64,000 bases of DNA from Hahella sp. HN01 (GTDB lineage Bacteria; Pseudomonadota; Gammaproteobacteria; Pseudomonadales; Oleiphilaceae): contig NZ_JAHMIN010000017.1 of NCBI RefSeq assembly GCF_018986435.1, forward strand, positions 31,092-95,091, written 5' to 3'. The position numbers and the translations under genes were made by a program. Each line of letters begins with the position of its first letter. The stretch's first letter is position 1. Of this stretch, positions 1 to 8,415 are shown one piece after another. The notes below the pieces were generated by a model. That model did not search any database. It had not been told where the DNA came from and saw only the letters and a list, made by a program, of their open reading frames with translations.

Positions 1-1141
1 GGCCTTCGAAGTGTATTCCGGCGTGCGCGTGGACGTGCTCAATGTGCTCGGCGCCGGCGACGCCTTTATGAGCGGTTTTCTGCGCGGCTGGCTGCGCGGC
101 GAATCCTATGAGCGCTGCTGCGCCTACGCCAACGCCTGCGGCGCCCTGGTGGTGTCCCGGCACAGCTGCGCGCCAGCCATTCCCAGCGCGGAAGAGCTGG
201 ACGACTATATGGCGCGGGCGCAATCCATTCCCCGTCCGGATCTGGACGAGCGGCTGAACTATCTGCATCGGGTCACCACCCAGCGCAACAGCGCCCAGTG
301 GAGCGATCTGTGCATTCTGGCTTTCGATCATCGCAAGCAACTGTTCGACATGGCGCGGGAAGAAGGCGCAGAACTGTCCCGCATCAAGCAGCTAAAACGC
401 TTGCTGGTAAAAGCGACGGAGTTGGGGGCCAAAGGCATCGGCGACAGTCAGGTCGGCGTCCTGGTTGACGACACCTATGGACAGGACGCGCTCAATGACG
501 TCAGCGGGCGCGGTTGGTGGATTGGTCGCCCGGTGGAGTTTCCCAGCTCACGCCCCTTGGAATTGGAAGGCGGCCGCAGCGTCAGCGCGCGCCTGAAAAC
601 CTGGCCCAAAGAGCATATCGTCAAATGCCTGGTGTTCTACCACCCGGAAGACTGCATCGACCTGCGCATGGCGCAGGAGCGTCAGGTGCGCGAACTGTAC
701 AAAGCCTGCTGCGATTCCGGTCATGAAATGCTGCTGGAGCTGATTCCGCCTCGTGACCAGAACGTTACCGACAATGTTTATATCGACGCCATGGCCCGCT
801 TCTACAACCTTGGCGTCAAGCCGGACTGGTGGAAACTGCCGCCGCAATCGCCCGCCAACTGGCGCCGCATCAGCGACCTGATCGCACAACGCTCGCCCCA
901 TTGCCGCGGCGTGGTGATGCTGGGGCTGGACGCGCCGGCGGAAGAGCTGAAAAAAGGCTTTATGGACAGCGCCGGCTTCGACATCTGCAAAGGTTTCGCC
1001 GTAGGTCGCACAATTTTCAGCGTCCCCAGCCGCAAGTGGCTGCGCGGCGAATTCAACGACCAGGAGCTGATCGACGCGGTCGCCGCCAATTACCTGGAGC
1101 TGGTCGCCTGCTGGAAGCAACGCAACAGCCTGCAGCCCTAG
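1..1141 (+). CDS. iolC: IolC kinase C-terminus fused to DUF2090 aldolase domain (5' partial)
   Basis: The frame is open at the left window edge, so the true start lies outside. The first part carries the PfkB/ribokinase signature 2 (VLGAGDAFMSGF), which supplies the catalytic Asp and anion hole of 5-dehydro-2-deoxygluconokinase. From about position 300 the protein continues into a DUF2090 domain (ILAFDHRKQLF start). DUF2090 is related to class I aldolases and is annotated as the 5-dehydro-2-deoxyphosphogluconate aldolase half of bifunctional IolC proteins. One polypeptide would therefore phosphorylate the inositol intermediate and then cleave it to dihydroxyacetone phosphate and malonate semialdehyde in the cytoplasm. 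It is the first visible gene of the iol cluster, and iolD begins 152 bp downstream. The kinase N-terminus cannot be assessed. Confidence 0.9.
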   Translation, partial: AFEVYSGVRVDVLNVLGAGDAFMSGFLRGWLRGESYERCCAYANACGALVVSRHSCAPAIPSAEELDDYMARAQSIPRPDLDERLNYLHRVTTQRNSAQWSDLCILAFDHRKQLFDMAREEGAELSRIKQLKRLLVKATELGAKGIGDSQVGVLVDDTYGQDALNDVSGRGWWIGRPVEFPSSRPLELEGGRSVSARLKTWPKEHIVKCLVFYHPEDCIDLRMAQERQVRELYKACCDSGHEMLLELIPPRDQNVTDNVYIDAMARFYNLGVKPDWWKLPPQSPANWRRISDLIAQRSPHCRGVVMLGLDAPAEELKKGFMDSAGFDICKGFAVGRTIFSVPSRKWLRGEFNDQELIDAVAANYLELVACWKQRNSLQP

Positions 1142-1151
1142 ACGATTTCCT

Positions 1152-1174
1152 TATTAATCAGGCAGACAAATAGC
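1152..1174 (+). repeat. 23-bp repeat, copy 1, after iolC stop
   Basis: The 23 bases starting TATTAATCAGGCAGACAAAT recur exactly at 4092-4114. Both copies begin 11-17 bases after a stop codon of an inositol gene (iolC here, iolE there) and precede the next gene. Here the copy also forms the left arm of a hairpin. The function is unknown; candidates are a 3'-end mRNA processing or stabilising element, or an operator. Confidence 0.75.
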
Positions 1175-1192
1175 TTCCCTCTATTTGTCTGC
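1162..1192 (+). other. 12-bp perfect stem-loop between iolC and iolD
   Basis: GCAGACAAATAG and its exact reverse complement CTATTTGTCTGC flank a 7-nt loop. No T-run follows, so it is not a canonical intrinsic terminator. An intercistronic RNA stem that stabilises or segments the iol transcript is more likely. Confidence 0.7.
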
Positions 1193-1293
1193 AACGACAG
1201 GCACTGCACAGGTCAGGTCCTGTCTCCCGTGAAACAGACAGAGATGGCGAACGGACCGACGTCCGGATCAGCAAAGACGAGAGGCTAAGCCGA

Positions 1294-3144
1294 ATGAAAA
1301 CAATAAGACTGACTATGGCGCAGGCGGTGATCAAATATATGATCGCGCAAAAGGTCGACGTGGATGGCGAAATCAAACCTTTATTCGCAGGGATGTGGGC
1401 GATCTTCGGCCACGGCAACGTCGCCGGTCTGGGCGAAGCGCTGCATCATGTGCGCGATGCGCTTCCCACCTATCGCGCCCATAACGAACAGGGCATGGCC
1501 CACGCCGCGATCGCCTACGCCAAGACGCAGAATCGCCGTCAGATGATGGCCTGCACTGCGTCCGCCGGACCCGGCTCGGTGAATATGGTGACCGCCGCCG
1601 CCGTGGCGCACGTCAATCGCATCCCTGTGCTGTTTCTTCCCGGCGACACCTTCGCCACCCGCATACCCGATCCGGTGCTGCAGCAGGTGGAGAATTTCCA
1701 CGACTACACCCTGACTTCCAATGATTGCTTCAAACCGGTGAGCCGTTTCTTTGATCGCATCACTCGCCCAGAACAATTACTGGCGTCGTTACCGCAGGCC
1801 TTGCGTGTCTTAACAGACCCCGTCGAATGCGGCCCGGTGACTTTGGCGCTGCCGCAGGATGTGCAGACCATGGCGTTCGATTACCCGGAAAGTTTCTTTG
1901 CGGAGAAAATCCATCGGCTGCGTCGTCAGGCGCCAGACGCCACAGAACTGGCTGACGCCATCGCCATGATCAAAGCCTCGAAAAAGCCGTTGCTGGTCGC
2001 TGGCGGCGGCGTGCATTACTCCGGCGCCCTGGCGGAGCTGGACAGCCTGGCCTCCACTTATGCATTGCCTGTAGGGGAAACCCAGGCGGGCAAAGGCGCC
2101 CTGCCCTGGGATCATCGTCAAAACATCGGTTCGCTGGGCGTCACCGGCGCCGCCTCCACCAATGCGCTCGCTGCGGAGGCGGATCTGATCATCGCCGTCG
2201 GCACGCGTCTGGGCGATTTCGCTTCCGGTTCCCGTGCGATCATTGACCCCGACGCCAGCTTGCTAAGCATCAATGTCGCCTCTTTTGACGCCGTCAAACA
2301 CAAGGGACAGCCCCTGGTGGGCGACGCCAGACTGACGCTGGCGCAATTGCAAGATGCTCTGGGCGACTGGCGCCCCGACGGAGAGTGGATTGAAAAGGCA
2401 GAACGCTTACGCGCGCAGTGGCATAAGTCCGTGGACAACGCCACCGCCGACCATCAGGCGGACCTGCCTACGGATGCAGAAGTGGTCGGCGCGGTCAATC
2501 GCGCTGCGGGGGAAAAAGACATTGTGGTTTGCGCCGCCGGCGGTCTGCCGGGAGATCTGCAGAAGCTCTGGCGCACCCGCTATGACAGAGGCTATCACCT
2601 GGAGTACGGCTATTCCTGCATGGGTTATGAGCTGGCGGGAGGCGTCGGCGCCAAAATGGCGAAGCCGGATTCGGAAGTGTTCGTCATGGTCGGCGACGGC
2701 TCTTATCTGATGCTCAATTCCGAAATCGCCACCTCCGTCATGTTGGGGCAGAAAATCATCATTGTGGTGCTGGATAACCGTGGCTTTGGATGTATTCATC
2801 GTCTGCAACAAGCCTGCGGCGGTCCCGGTTTCAATAACCTGCTGGACGATTGCCTCACCACTGACGGCGGCGCGCCCAAAATCGACTTCGCCGCCCACGG
2901 CGCCGCGCTGGGCGCCAAATCGGAAAGCGTGCGCAATATCAAGGAGCTGGAGGCCGCCCTGGAGCGCGCCAAGGCGTCCGACATCAGTTATCTGATCGCT
3001 ATCGACACCGATCCCCTGAAAGTCACTGAAGACGGCGGGGCCTGGTGGGACGTGGCGGTCGCGGAAGTATCCGAACGTCCGCAGGTCGAAGAGGCCCGCC
3101 GCCGTTACGAGAGCTTCAAAGCTCGTCAGTTCAAAAATCTGTAA
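1294..3144 (+). CDS. iolD: 3D-(3,5/4)-trihydroxycyclohexane-1,2-dione acylhydrolase (IolD)
   Basis: This 616-residue ThDP-dependent enzyme hydrolytically opens the diketo-inositol ring to 5-deoxy-glucuronate during myo-inositol breakdown. The three-domain acetolactate-synthase-like layout is visible. The N-terminal Pyr domain has the activating Glu in the HNEQGMAHAA segment (about residue 65). The central domain has a Gly-rich stretch. The C-terminal PP domain has the ThDP/Mg motif beginning GDGSY (about residue 467) and ending in VVLDNRGFG. A GAGAGG ribosome site sits about 9 nt before ATG. It follows iolC and precedes iolE by 31 bp, so it lies in one operon. Length and motifs are typical of IolD. 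Confidence 0.95.
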   Translation: MKTIRLTMAQAVIKYMIAQKVDVDGEIKPLFAGMWAIFGHGNVAGLGEALHHVRDALPTYRAHNEQGMAHAAIAYAKTQNRRQMMACTASAGPGSVNMVTAAAVAHVNRIPVLFLPGDTFATRIPDPVLQQVENFHDYTLTSNDCFKPVSRFFDRITRPEQLLASLPQALRVLTDPVECGPVTLALPQDVQTMAFDYPESFFAEKIHRLRRQAPDATELADAIAMIKASKKPLLVAGGGVHYSGALAELDSLASTYALPVGETQAGKGALPWDHRQNIGSLGVTGAASTNALAAEADLIIAVGTRLGDFASGSRAIIDPDASLLSINVASFDAVKHKGQPLVGDARLTLAQLQDALGDWRPDGEWIEKAERLRAQWHKSVDNATADHQADLPTDAEVVGAVNRAAGEKDIVVCAAGGLPGDLQKLWRTRYDRGYHLEYGYSCMGYELAGGVGAKMAKPDSEVFVMVGDGSYLMLNSEIATSVMLGQKIIIVVLDNRGFGCIHRLQQACGGPGFNNLLDDCLTTDGGAPKIDFAAHGAALGAKSESVRNIKELEAALERAKASDISYLIAIDTDPLKVTEDGGAWWDVAVAEVSERPQVEEARRRYESFKARQFKNL

Positions 3145-3175
3145 TCACTTTTGGCGGAATATCTGGAGATTTCTC

Positions 3176-4075
3176 ATGAGCGTACGTATCGGCATCAACC
3201 CTCTGACCTGGACTAACGACGACCTGCCCTCCCTGGGCGGCGACACGCCGCTGGAAGTGTGCCTCAGCGAAGGTAAACAGGCGGGCTTCGCCGGTTTTGA
3301 GCTAGGGCACAAGTTCCCGCGCACGCCGGAAGCGCTGGGACCGATTCTGGACCATCACGGACTGCGTCTGGTGTCCGGCTGGTTTAGCGGCCAACTCCTG
3401 GAGCGCAGCGTGGAAGCGGAAATCGCCGCCATTCAGGATCACCTGCATCTGCTGAAATCCCTTGGCGCTACGGCGATGGTGTATTGCGAGGTCACAGGCT
3501 GCGTGCATGGCGATCAAAACACGCCGGTGTCTCACCGTCCACGTCTGGCGGAAGACCAGTGGGAAACCTTCGGCGCCAAGCTGACGCAAGTGGCGGATTA
3601 CTGCCTGGAGCAAGGCGTGAAGATCGCCTATCACCATCACATGGGCACCGTGGTGGAAACTGAAGAGGAGATCGACGCGCTGATGGCCAACACTGGCGAC
3701 TCCGTGGGCCTGCTGCTCGACACCGGGCATCTTACCTACGCAGGCGGCGATCCCATTGCGGTGCAGCAACGCCACGCGGATCGCATCAACCATGTGCACT
3801 GCAAAGACATTCGCATGCAAGTGCTGGCGGACGCCAAAAACCGGGATCTGAGTTTTCTGGATGCTGTGCTCAACGGCGTGTTCACGGTTCCCGGCGATGG
3901 CGGCGTTGACTATGCGACCCTGTTCAAAGGCCTGCAAGCCAGCGGCTACAAAGGCTGGCTGGTGGTGGAAGCGGAACAGGACCCCGCCGTCGCCCATCCG
4001 CTGACCTACGCCACACTGGGCGCCAACAACCTGAAGCGGCTATGCGCCGAGGCGGGCATTACGCTATCGGAATAA
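3176..4075 (+). CDS. iolE: Myo-inosose-2 dehydratase (IolE)
   Basis: This 299-residue xylose-isomerase-like TIM barrel removes water from scyllo-inosose, giving the substrate of IolD. The start NPLTWTNDDLPSLGGDTPLE is characteristic of IolE. Likely metal and substrate residues sit in the expected strand-end segments: HHHMGTVVET, LLLDTGHLTYAGGD, HVHCKDIR and the C-terminal LVVEAEQDP. A TGGAG ribosome site precedes the ATG by 8 nt. It is co-oriented with iolD (31-bp gap) and mmsA (125-bp gap containing the second 23-bp repeat). Confidence 0.95.
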   Translation: MSVRIGINPLTWTNDDLPSLGGDTPLEVCLSEGKQAGFAGFELGHKFPRTPEALGPILDHHGLRLVSGWFSGQLLERSVEAEIAAIQDHLHLLKSLGATAMVYCEVTGCVHGDQNTPVSHRPRLAEDQWETFGAKLTQVADYCLEQGVKIAYHHHMGTVVETEEEIDALMANTGDSVGLLLDTGHLTYAGGDPIAVQQRHADRINHVHCKDIRMQVLADAKNRDLSFLDAVLNGVFTVPGDGGVDYATLFKGLQASGYKGWLVVEAEQDPAVAHPLTYATLGANNLKRLCAEAGITLSE

Positions 4076-4091
4076 GCGCCAGCATCCACCC

Positions 4092-4114
4092 TATTAATCA
4101 GGCAGACAAATAGC
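4092..4114 (+). repeat. 23-bp repeat, copy 2, after iolE stop
   Basis: An exact second copy of the sequence at 1152-1174, starting 17 bases after the iolE stop. The right hairpin arm seen at copy 1 is absent. A different short stem (GGCCC-GGCAT-GGGCC, near 4122-4136) follows instead. The conserved half is thus kept without the palindrome, which argues that the sequence itself, not just the fold, matters. Confidence 0.75.
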
Positions 4115-4200
4115 AAAATCCGGCCCGGCATGGGCCCTGCATCTCCGATGACGCGCGCCTCTGCGCAGGCGCGCCGCAGCAAATGAAAAAGGTATTCGAC

Positions 4201-5703
4201 ATGCAAACTCTTGGTAACTTCATCAACGGCGTTCGTTGCGACAGCGCCTCGGGCCGCGTCGGTCCGGTTTTCAATCCCGCCACCGGCGAGCAACGCCTGA
4301 ACGTCGCCCTGTCCAGCGCTGACGAGACCCGCGCAGCCATTACAGCGGCGGAAACCGCGTTCGCCAGTTGGAAGGAAGTCACGCCGCTGCGCCGCGCCCG
4401 CGTCATGTTCAAATTCAAGGAGCTGATGGAGAAGCACGCTGACGAGCTGGCGGAGTTAATCACGCTGGAGCACGGTAAAGTGTTCTCCGACGCCCAGGGC
4501 GAACTGGTGCGGGGCCTGGAAGTCGTCGAATTCGCCTGCGGCATTCCGCACCTGCAAAAAGGCGAGCACAGCCTCAATGTGGGCCGTGGCGTTGACAGCT
4601 ACAGCCTGATGCAGCCTTTAGGGGTTTGCGCCGGCATCTCTCCATTCAATTTCCCAGCCATGGTGCCCATGTGGATGTTCCCGGTAGCGATCGCCTGCGG
4701 CAATACCTTTGTGATGAAGCCATCGGAAAAAGATCCGTCAGTTCCATTGCGTCTGGCTGAACTGCTGAAAGAAGCCGGTCTGCCCGACGGTGTTTTTAAC
4801 GTAGTGAACGGCGACAAAGAAGCCGTCGACGTGCTGCTGACCGACGAGCGCGTGCAGGCGGTCAGCTTCGTCGGCTCCACGCCTATCGCCGAATACATCT
4901 ACGCCACCGCGTCCGCGCATGGAAAGCGGGTGCAGGCTCTCGGCGGCGCTAAAAACCACATGGTGGTCATGCCGGACGCCGATCCTGAGCAGGTCGTCGG
5001 CTCATTAGTAGGCGCCGCCTACGGTTCCGCGGGAGAGCGCTGCATGGCGATCTCCGTCGCAGTCTGCGTGGGCGATGAGGTGGCGGACACCCTGGTCAGC
5101 CGCCTGCAAAGCGAAATCGATAGCATGCGCGTCGGTCCCGGTCTGGGCCTGCCGGAAGAAGCCCACATGGGACCATTGGTGTCGAAAGAGCACGCCGCCA
5201 AGGTGCGCAGTTATATTGGTTCGGGCATCGAAGAAGGCGCCGCGCTGATTCGCGACGGCCGCGACTTCGTCTGCGCCGGCAATGAGAAAGGATATTTCGT
5301 CGGCCCCACACTGTTCGATCATGTGAAGCCGAACATGCGCATCTACAAAGAGGAAATCTTCGGACCGGTATTGTGCGTAGTGCGCGTCGACAGCTACGCG
5401 GAAGCCATTCGCCTGATCAATGAGCACGAATACGGCAACGGCACGGCGATCTTCACCCGCGACGGCGACACCGCCCGTCAGTTCTGCGAGGAAATCCAGG
5501 TCGGCATGGTCGGCGTCAACGTCCCCATCCCCGTCCCCATGGCCTTCCACAGCTTCGGCGGCTGGAAACGCTCCCTGTTCGGCCCCCTGCACATGCACGG
5601 CCCGGACGGCGTACGCTTCTACACACGCATGAAAACCATCACCAGCCGCTGGCCAACAGGCCTCCGCGCCGGCGCCGAGTTTTCCATGCCGACGATGAAG
5701 TAA
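4201..5703 (+). CDS. mmsA: CoA-acylating methylmalonate-semialdehyde dehydrogenase (MmsA/IolA)
   Basis: This aldehyde dehydrogenase of about 500 residues oxidises malonate semialdehyde (from inositol) or methylmalonate semialdehyde (from valine) to acetyl- or propionyl-CoA with NAD+ and CoA. The catalytic Cys lies in GSAGERCMAISV (about residue 281), and the cofactor-site pattern SFVGSTPIAEYIY is present. An in-frame ATG exists 18 bases upstream at 4183. I prefer 4201 because an AAAAAGG ribosome site sits 8 nt before it and the longer form has none. It is the last gene of the visible inositol operon and is followed by a strong stem-loop. Confidence 0.95.
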   Translation: MQTLGNFINGVRCDSASGRVGPVFNPATGEQRLNVALSSADETRAAITAAETAFASWKEVTPLRRARVMFKFKELMEKHADELAELITLEHGKVFSDAQGELVRGLEVVEFACGIPHLQKGEHSLNVGRGVDSYSLMQPLGVCAGISPFNFPAMVPMWMFPVAIACGNTFVMKPSEKDPSVPLRLAELLKEAGLPDGVFNVVNGDKEAVDVLLTDERVQAVSFVGSTPIAEYIYATASAHGKRVQALGGAKNHMVVMPDADPEQVVGSLVGAAYGSAGERCMAISVAVCVGDEVADTLVSRLQSEIDSMRVGPGLGLPEEAHMGPLVSKEHAAKVRSYIGSGIEEGAALIRDGRDFVCAGNEKGYFVGPTLFDHVKPNMRIYKEEIFGPVLCVVRVDSYAEAIRLINEHEYGNGTAIFTRDGDTARQFCEEIQVGMVGVNVPIPVPMAFHSFGGWKRSLFGPLHMHGPDGVRFYTRMKTITSRWPTGLRAGAEFSMPTMK

Positions 5704-5733
5704 TCTCCACTGGAGCGATCCAAGCTCATTAAA

Positions 5734-5764
5734 GAGAACTATCCGCATTAGGTGGATAGTTCTC
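5734..5764 (+). terminator. Stem-loop after mmsA
   Basis: GAGAACTATCC and its exact reverse complement GGATAGTTCTC flank a 9-nt loop, 31 bases after the mmsA stop. There is no downstream T-run. It is a likely transcript end or 3' stabiliser of the iol operon. Confidence 0.6.
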
Positions 5765-5929
5765 AGTGAGCAAGAAACTCATACATCATCAATTCCAGTT
5801 CAAGAAATAGAAGCAAACACACTACGTACCTTTTAAGCGCGAGTTGAAGATTTGACGACAGCGCCAAGAAGAAATAGCTTTTTGAACTCTCCGTCAGTAT
5901 GTAGATGAGGCTCTTGAATTTAGGATGAA

Positions 5930-6166
5930 ATGGTAATGAAACGCGAACCTAAAAAAGTCCAGTGGACCCGTGCAGAGGCTCCAAAAAAAGCAGGGCGTTA
6001 CGTTGTAGCTATTGAGCATGAGTGCGGGCTGGGGGCTTACGACTTCAGTGCGTGGAGCCCTCTCGAAGGCTGGGAAATCAAGGATCAATCAGGAAAGATC
6101 GTTGCGTTTATCGACTTTGATGATGTCGCTGAGTTGCTTCCATATGCATGGGAAGATCAAGAATAA
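5930..6166 (+). CDS. Small hypothetical cytoplasmic protein
   Basis: This 78-residue protein has no recognised family. It is soluble and rich in aromatic and acidic residues, with a WTRAEAPKKAGRYVV start and an acidic C-terminus ending WEDQE. There is no signal peptide or membrane segment. An AGGA site lies just upstream of ATG 5930; ATG 5936 is an alternative start. It stands alone between the inositol operon and a small membrane protein. Continuous codon quality suggests a real gene, but the function is unknown. Confidence 0.55.
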   Translation: MVMKREPKKVQWTRAEAPKKAGRYVVAIEHECGLGAYDFSAWSPLEGWEIKDQSGKIVAFIDFDDVAELLPYAWEDQE

Positions 6167-6321
6167 CTCTCCCTGCTCAGAACTCCTGATCGCTTTCTGA
6201 CATTTACTAAAAACAATCCCGGACTGGCCAACCATTCCGGGATACTGCAAACTATCCGTCCCGTCGACGTTTACCCGAAACGTCGCGTCAACTCACCACC
6301 CGGAGTACAGAGACAACGCCC

Positions 6322-6540
6322 ATGCAGCAACGAGATTTGGAATTCTTTCGTCCCGTATGGAGACGTGTCGCCATCACGGTATTCTGCTTGTTCTGGGCGA
6401 CGCTTGAATGGGCCACCGGCGAACCTCTGTGGGGCATGCTCGCCAGCGGCGCAGCGCTTTATTGCTACTGGCAGTTATTTTATGCGTTTGATGCAAATGT
6501 GGGGGCGAACAACGAGGAAAATTCCGACGCGGGCAAATAA
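6322..6540 (+). CDS. Small two-helix membrane protein, unknown
   Basis: This 72-residue protein has two predicted hydrophobic segments (about residues 14-32 and 36-55) separated by a short loop (ATGEPLWG). It has a basic-aromatic N-terminus and an acidic, Asn-rich tail. I recognise no family. It is convergent with another small membrane protein on the opposite strand (6590-6748), and the two stop codons are about 50 bp apart. Confidence 0.55.
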   Translation: MQQRDLEFFRPVWRRVAITVFCLFWATLEWATGEPLWGMLASGAALYCYWQLFYAFDANVGANNEENSDAGK

Positions 6541-6589
6541 CGCATCGCGTCGTTAGTAGTTGGATTAGACTGCCGCGTCCTTGAAGACC

Positions 6590-6748
6590 TCACCCACCTG
6601 AACTGGGTTTGATAACCTTGGTCCACAGGAGATAGGCGCCGATGGCCAGTACGGCGAAGAACACCAGCTTGCCGATCAGTTTGAACGCCCACCAGGCGAC
6701 GACGATAACCAGTACGCATCCGACAAGAAACAGCAGTTTTTTTAACAT
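6590..6748 (-). CDS. 52-residue small membrane protein
   Basis: A short reading frame starts at ATG 6748 and stops at TGA 6590. The protein starts MLKKLLFLVG and has two adjacent hydrophobic stretches (about residues 4-20 and 25-42), a WW pair, and a basic-polar C-terminus (TKVIKPSSGG). A GAGAACC sequence upstream could act as a ribosome site. The Lys-rich start followed by a hydrophobic core is typical of real small inner-membrane proteins. The function is unknown. Confidence 0.5.
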   Translation of the reverse strand: MLKKLLFLVGCVLVIVVAWWAFKLIGKLVFFAVLAIGAYLLWTKVIKPSSGG

Positions 6749-6841
6749 CAAAGGTTCTCGAAAACAGTAGAAAGTCTTGGCGTCATAATGGCTTATGCGC
6801 GAGGAGATTTAAATACAAAAATCTCTGGCGAACGCCGTTAA

Positions 6842-7588
6842 TTAAAGCTCCGGCGCCCGATTCATTTCCTTGTAATAAATATACTTGCTGGAGACTTTCC
6901 CCGTTGCGGCGAACCACTGCTCCAGATAAGGCCCCATCCAGATCGCATCGCCCTGTTCCACCAGATGCCAGTCGCTTCCCAGACGGTAGACGCCCTGCCC
7001 CTGCAGAAAGTACAGACCATGCTCCATGAAATGCATTTCCACTATTGGCAGCGTGGCGCCAGGTTGAAACTCAAATACATTGACGCCCCAATCCCATGCC
7101 GGCGCGTCTGGCAACAGCGCTTGCAGCAACGCGCCATCATCGCCAAGAAAGGGTTTCGCAGGGACTTGCGTCAGGGAGCTGGCAAAGGACGTGACCGCAT
7201 CCGTCGCCTCCGGCAGCGGCGCATATTTTTTCTGAAACGCCAGTAGCCGCGCCGAGTCGCCCTGGTTCACCAGCTCAAAGCGCTCTCCCGCCTTCAAGTG
7301 CGCCAAACCGTCCTGCTGTAAACGATGGGTCTCGCCACTAAAACTCAGCGCTATTTCTCCTTCCAGCACCAGCAACAAAAACTCATCTGACGGGCTCTCC
7401 GAACAAAAACTACCGCCGGCTTTCATATTCACCAGAAACTGACAAAACTTCGCTCCCATTTCCGGAGACGCCGTATAAATCACCTGACAGTTTTTCCATT
7501 GCGGCAAATTCAACGGCACGTGAGAGTCGGGACACATCAGAGAATAGTTGCGGGACAATTTACTGCGGGTAGCGCCGGTCAGGGTCAT
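6842..7588 (-). CDS. Bicupin, (S)-ureidoglycine aminohydrolase-like
   Basis: This 248-residue protein has two cupin domains and resembles AllE/YlbA, which uses Mn2+ to release ammonia from (S)-ureidoglycine in purine ring breakdown. The second cupin holds the metal set E184, H186, H190 (VEMHFMEHGLYF) and a candidate Gln ligand, Q224 (LEQWF). The ending KYIYYKEMNR also matches the family. I chose ATG 7588 because GAAGG lies 8 nt upstream; the longer frame to 7630 lacks a site. No allantoin genes are adjacent, so the pathway role is inferred from the fold only. A related cupin acting on another amine is possible. Confidence 0.75.
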   Translation of the reverse strand: MTLTGATRSKLSRNYSLMCPDSHVPLNLPQWKNCQVIYTASPEMGAKFCQFLVNMKAGGSFCSESPSDEFLLLVLEGEIALSFSGETHRLQQDGLAHLKAGERFELVNQGDSARLLAFQKKYAPLPEATDAVTSFASSLTQVPAKPFLGDDGALLQALLPDAPAWDWGVNVFEFQPGATLPIVEMHFMEHGLYFLQGQGVYRLGSDWHLVEQGDAIWMGPYLEQWFAATGKVSSKYIYYKEMNRAPEL

Positions 7589-7690
7589 GTGTTTACCTTC
7601 GTTGTTATATTTGCGTAACGCGATAAACATTATAGCGACCTATCCCAACATCGACGCCCCCCTCTTTTGCTGTGAGCAAAACGCTACTGA

Positions 7691-8278
7691 CTAGATCGCC
7701 GCCTCCAACGTCTTAACTGCGCTGACTGGTCTCACCACAGAGTTCAGGTGCGCCCGCCATCTTTCCGCCCAGTAATCGAAACGCGGTTCGTTGATAACAT
7801 TGAACGCAGCGAAGCTCTCCAATGGTGTGAGGCCAACGTATCGCTGGGTGATATGCACGGAGGTCAGCACTTGATCCGCCGCCAGTCCGGCCAGCACGCC
7901 GCCGTCAGGATGGAAGGCTTTTTCAGCGGCGTTCCAGGTAGTGGAAAGCAGATAGCGTCGGCCTTTGAGTAATCCGCCTTCGCCGTATCGCTCTGCGCCG
8001 GCGAAGAAAACGCCGTGCGCATACACATCGTCGATGTAGCGCTTCAACGCCGCCGGGGCGGAAAACCAATACACGGGAAACTGAAGAATAACCAAATCCG
8101 CCCACTGATATTTTTGCTGCTCCTCGGCGATATCGTAGCCGTCCATAACCCGGCTGGTTCGCACCTCTGCAAACGGATGCAGCGTCTGCATCGCCACGCT
8201 GATCAATCCTTCATTAAAGCTTCCGTCCGCCACCCCGGATTTGGGTTCCGCGCCGTTTACGATTAATACCTTATTCAT
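7691..8278 (-). CDS. MdaB-like NAD(P)H quinone reductase
   Basis: This 195-residue flavodoxin-fold protein belongs to the NQO1/MdaB group, which reduces quinones by two electrons using FAD and NADPH in the cytoplasm. Visible signatures are the N-terminal nucleotide loop (VNGAEPKSGVADGSFNEGL), the YQWADLVILQFPVYWFSAPA segment and RYLLSTTWNA. It is divergent from a LysR-type regulator (137-bp shared upstream region), the usual arrangement for electrophile-induced quinone reductases. Substrate assignment is by family. Confidence 0.85.
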   Translation of the reverse strand: MNKVLIVNGAEPKSGVADGSFNEGLISVAMQTLHPFAEVRTSRVMDGYDIAEEQQKYQWADLVILQFPVYWFSAPAALKRYIDDVYAHGVFFAGAERYGEGGLLKGRRYLLSTTWNAAEKAFHPDGGVLAGLAADQVLTSVHITQRYVGLTPLESFAAFNVINEPRFDYWAERWRAHLNSVVRPVSAVKTLEAAI

Positions 8279-8415
8279 CCGTCATGCTCCTGTTATTCGG
8301 CGCCGCCACTCATAGCTCGCAGCGCCTTGGCTATATAAACGGGTTGTAGATTAGCGAGGCGGGCATTATTGTTTAATCTCGAATTATCTTTTTCATACTT
8401 TGAATATTCGCAACA

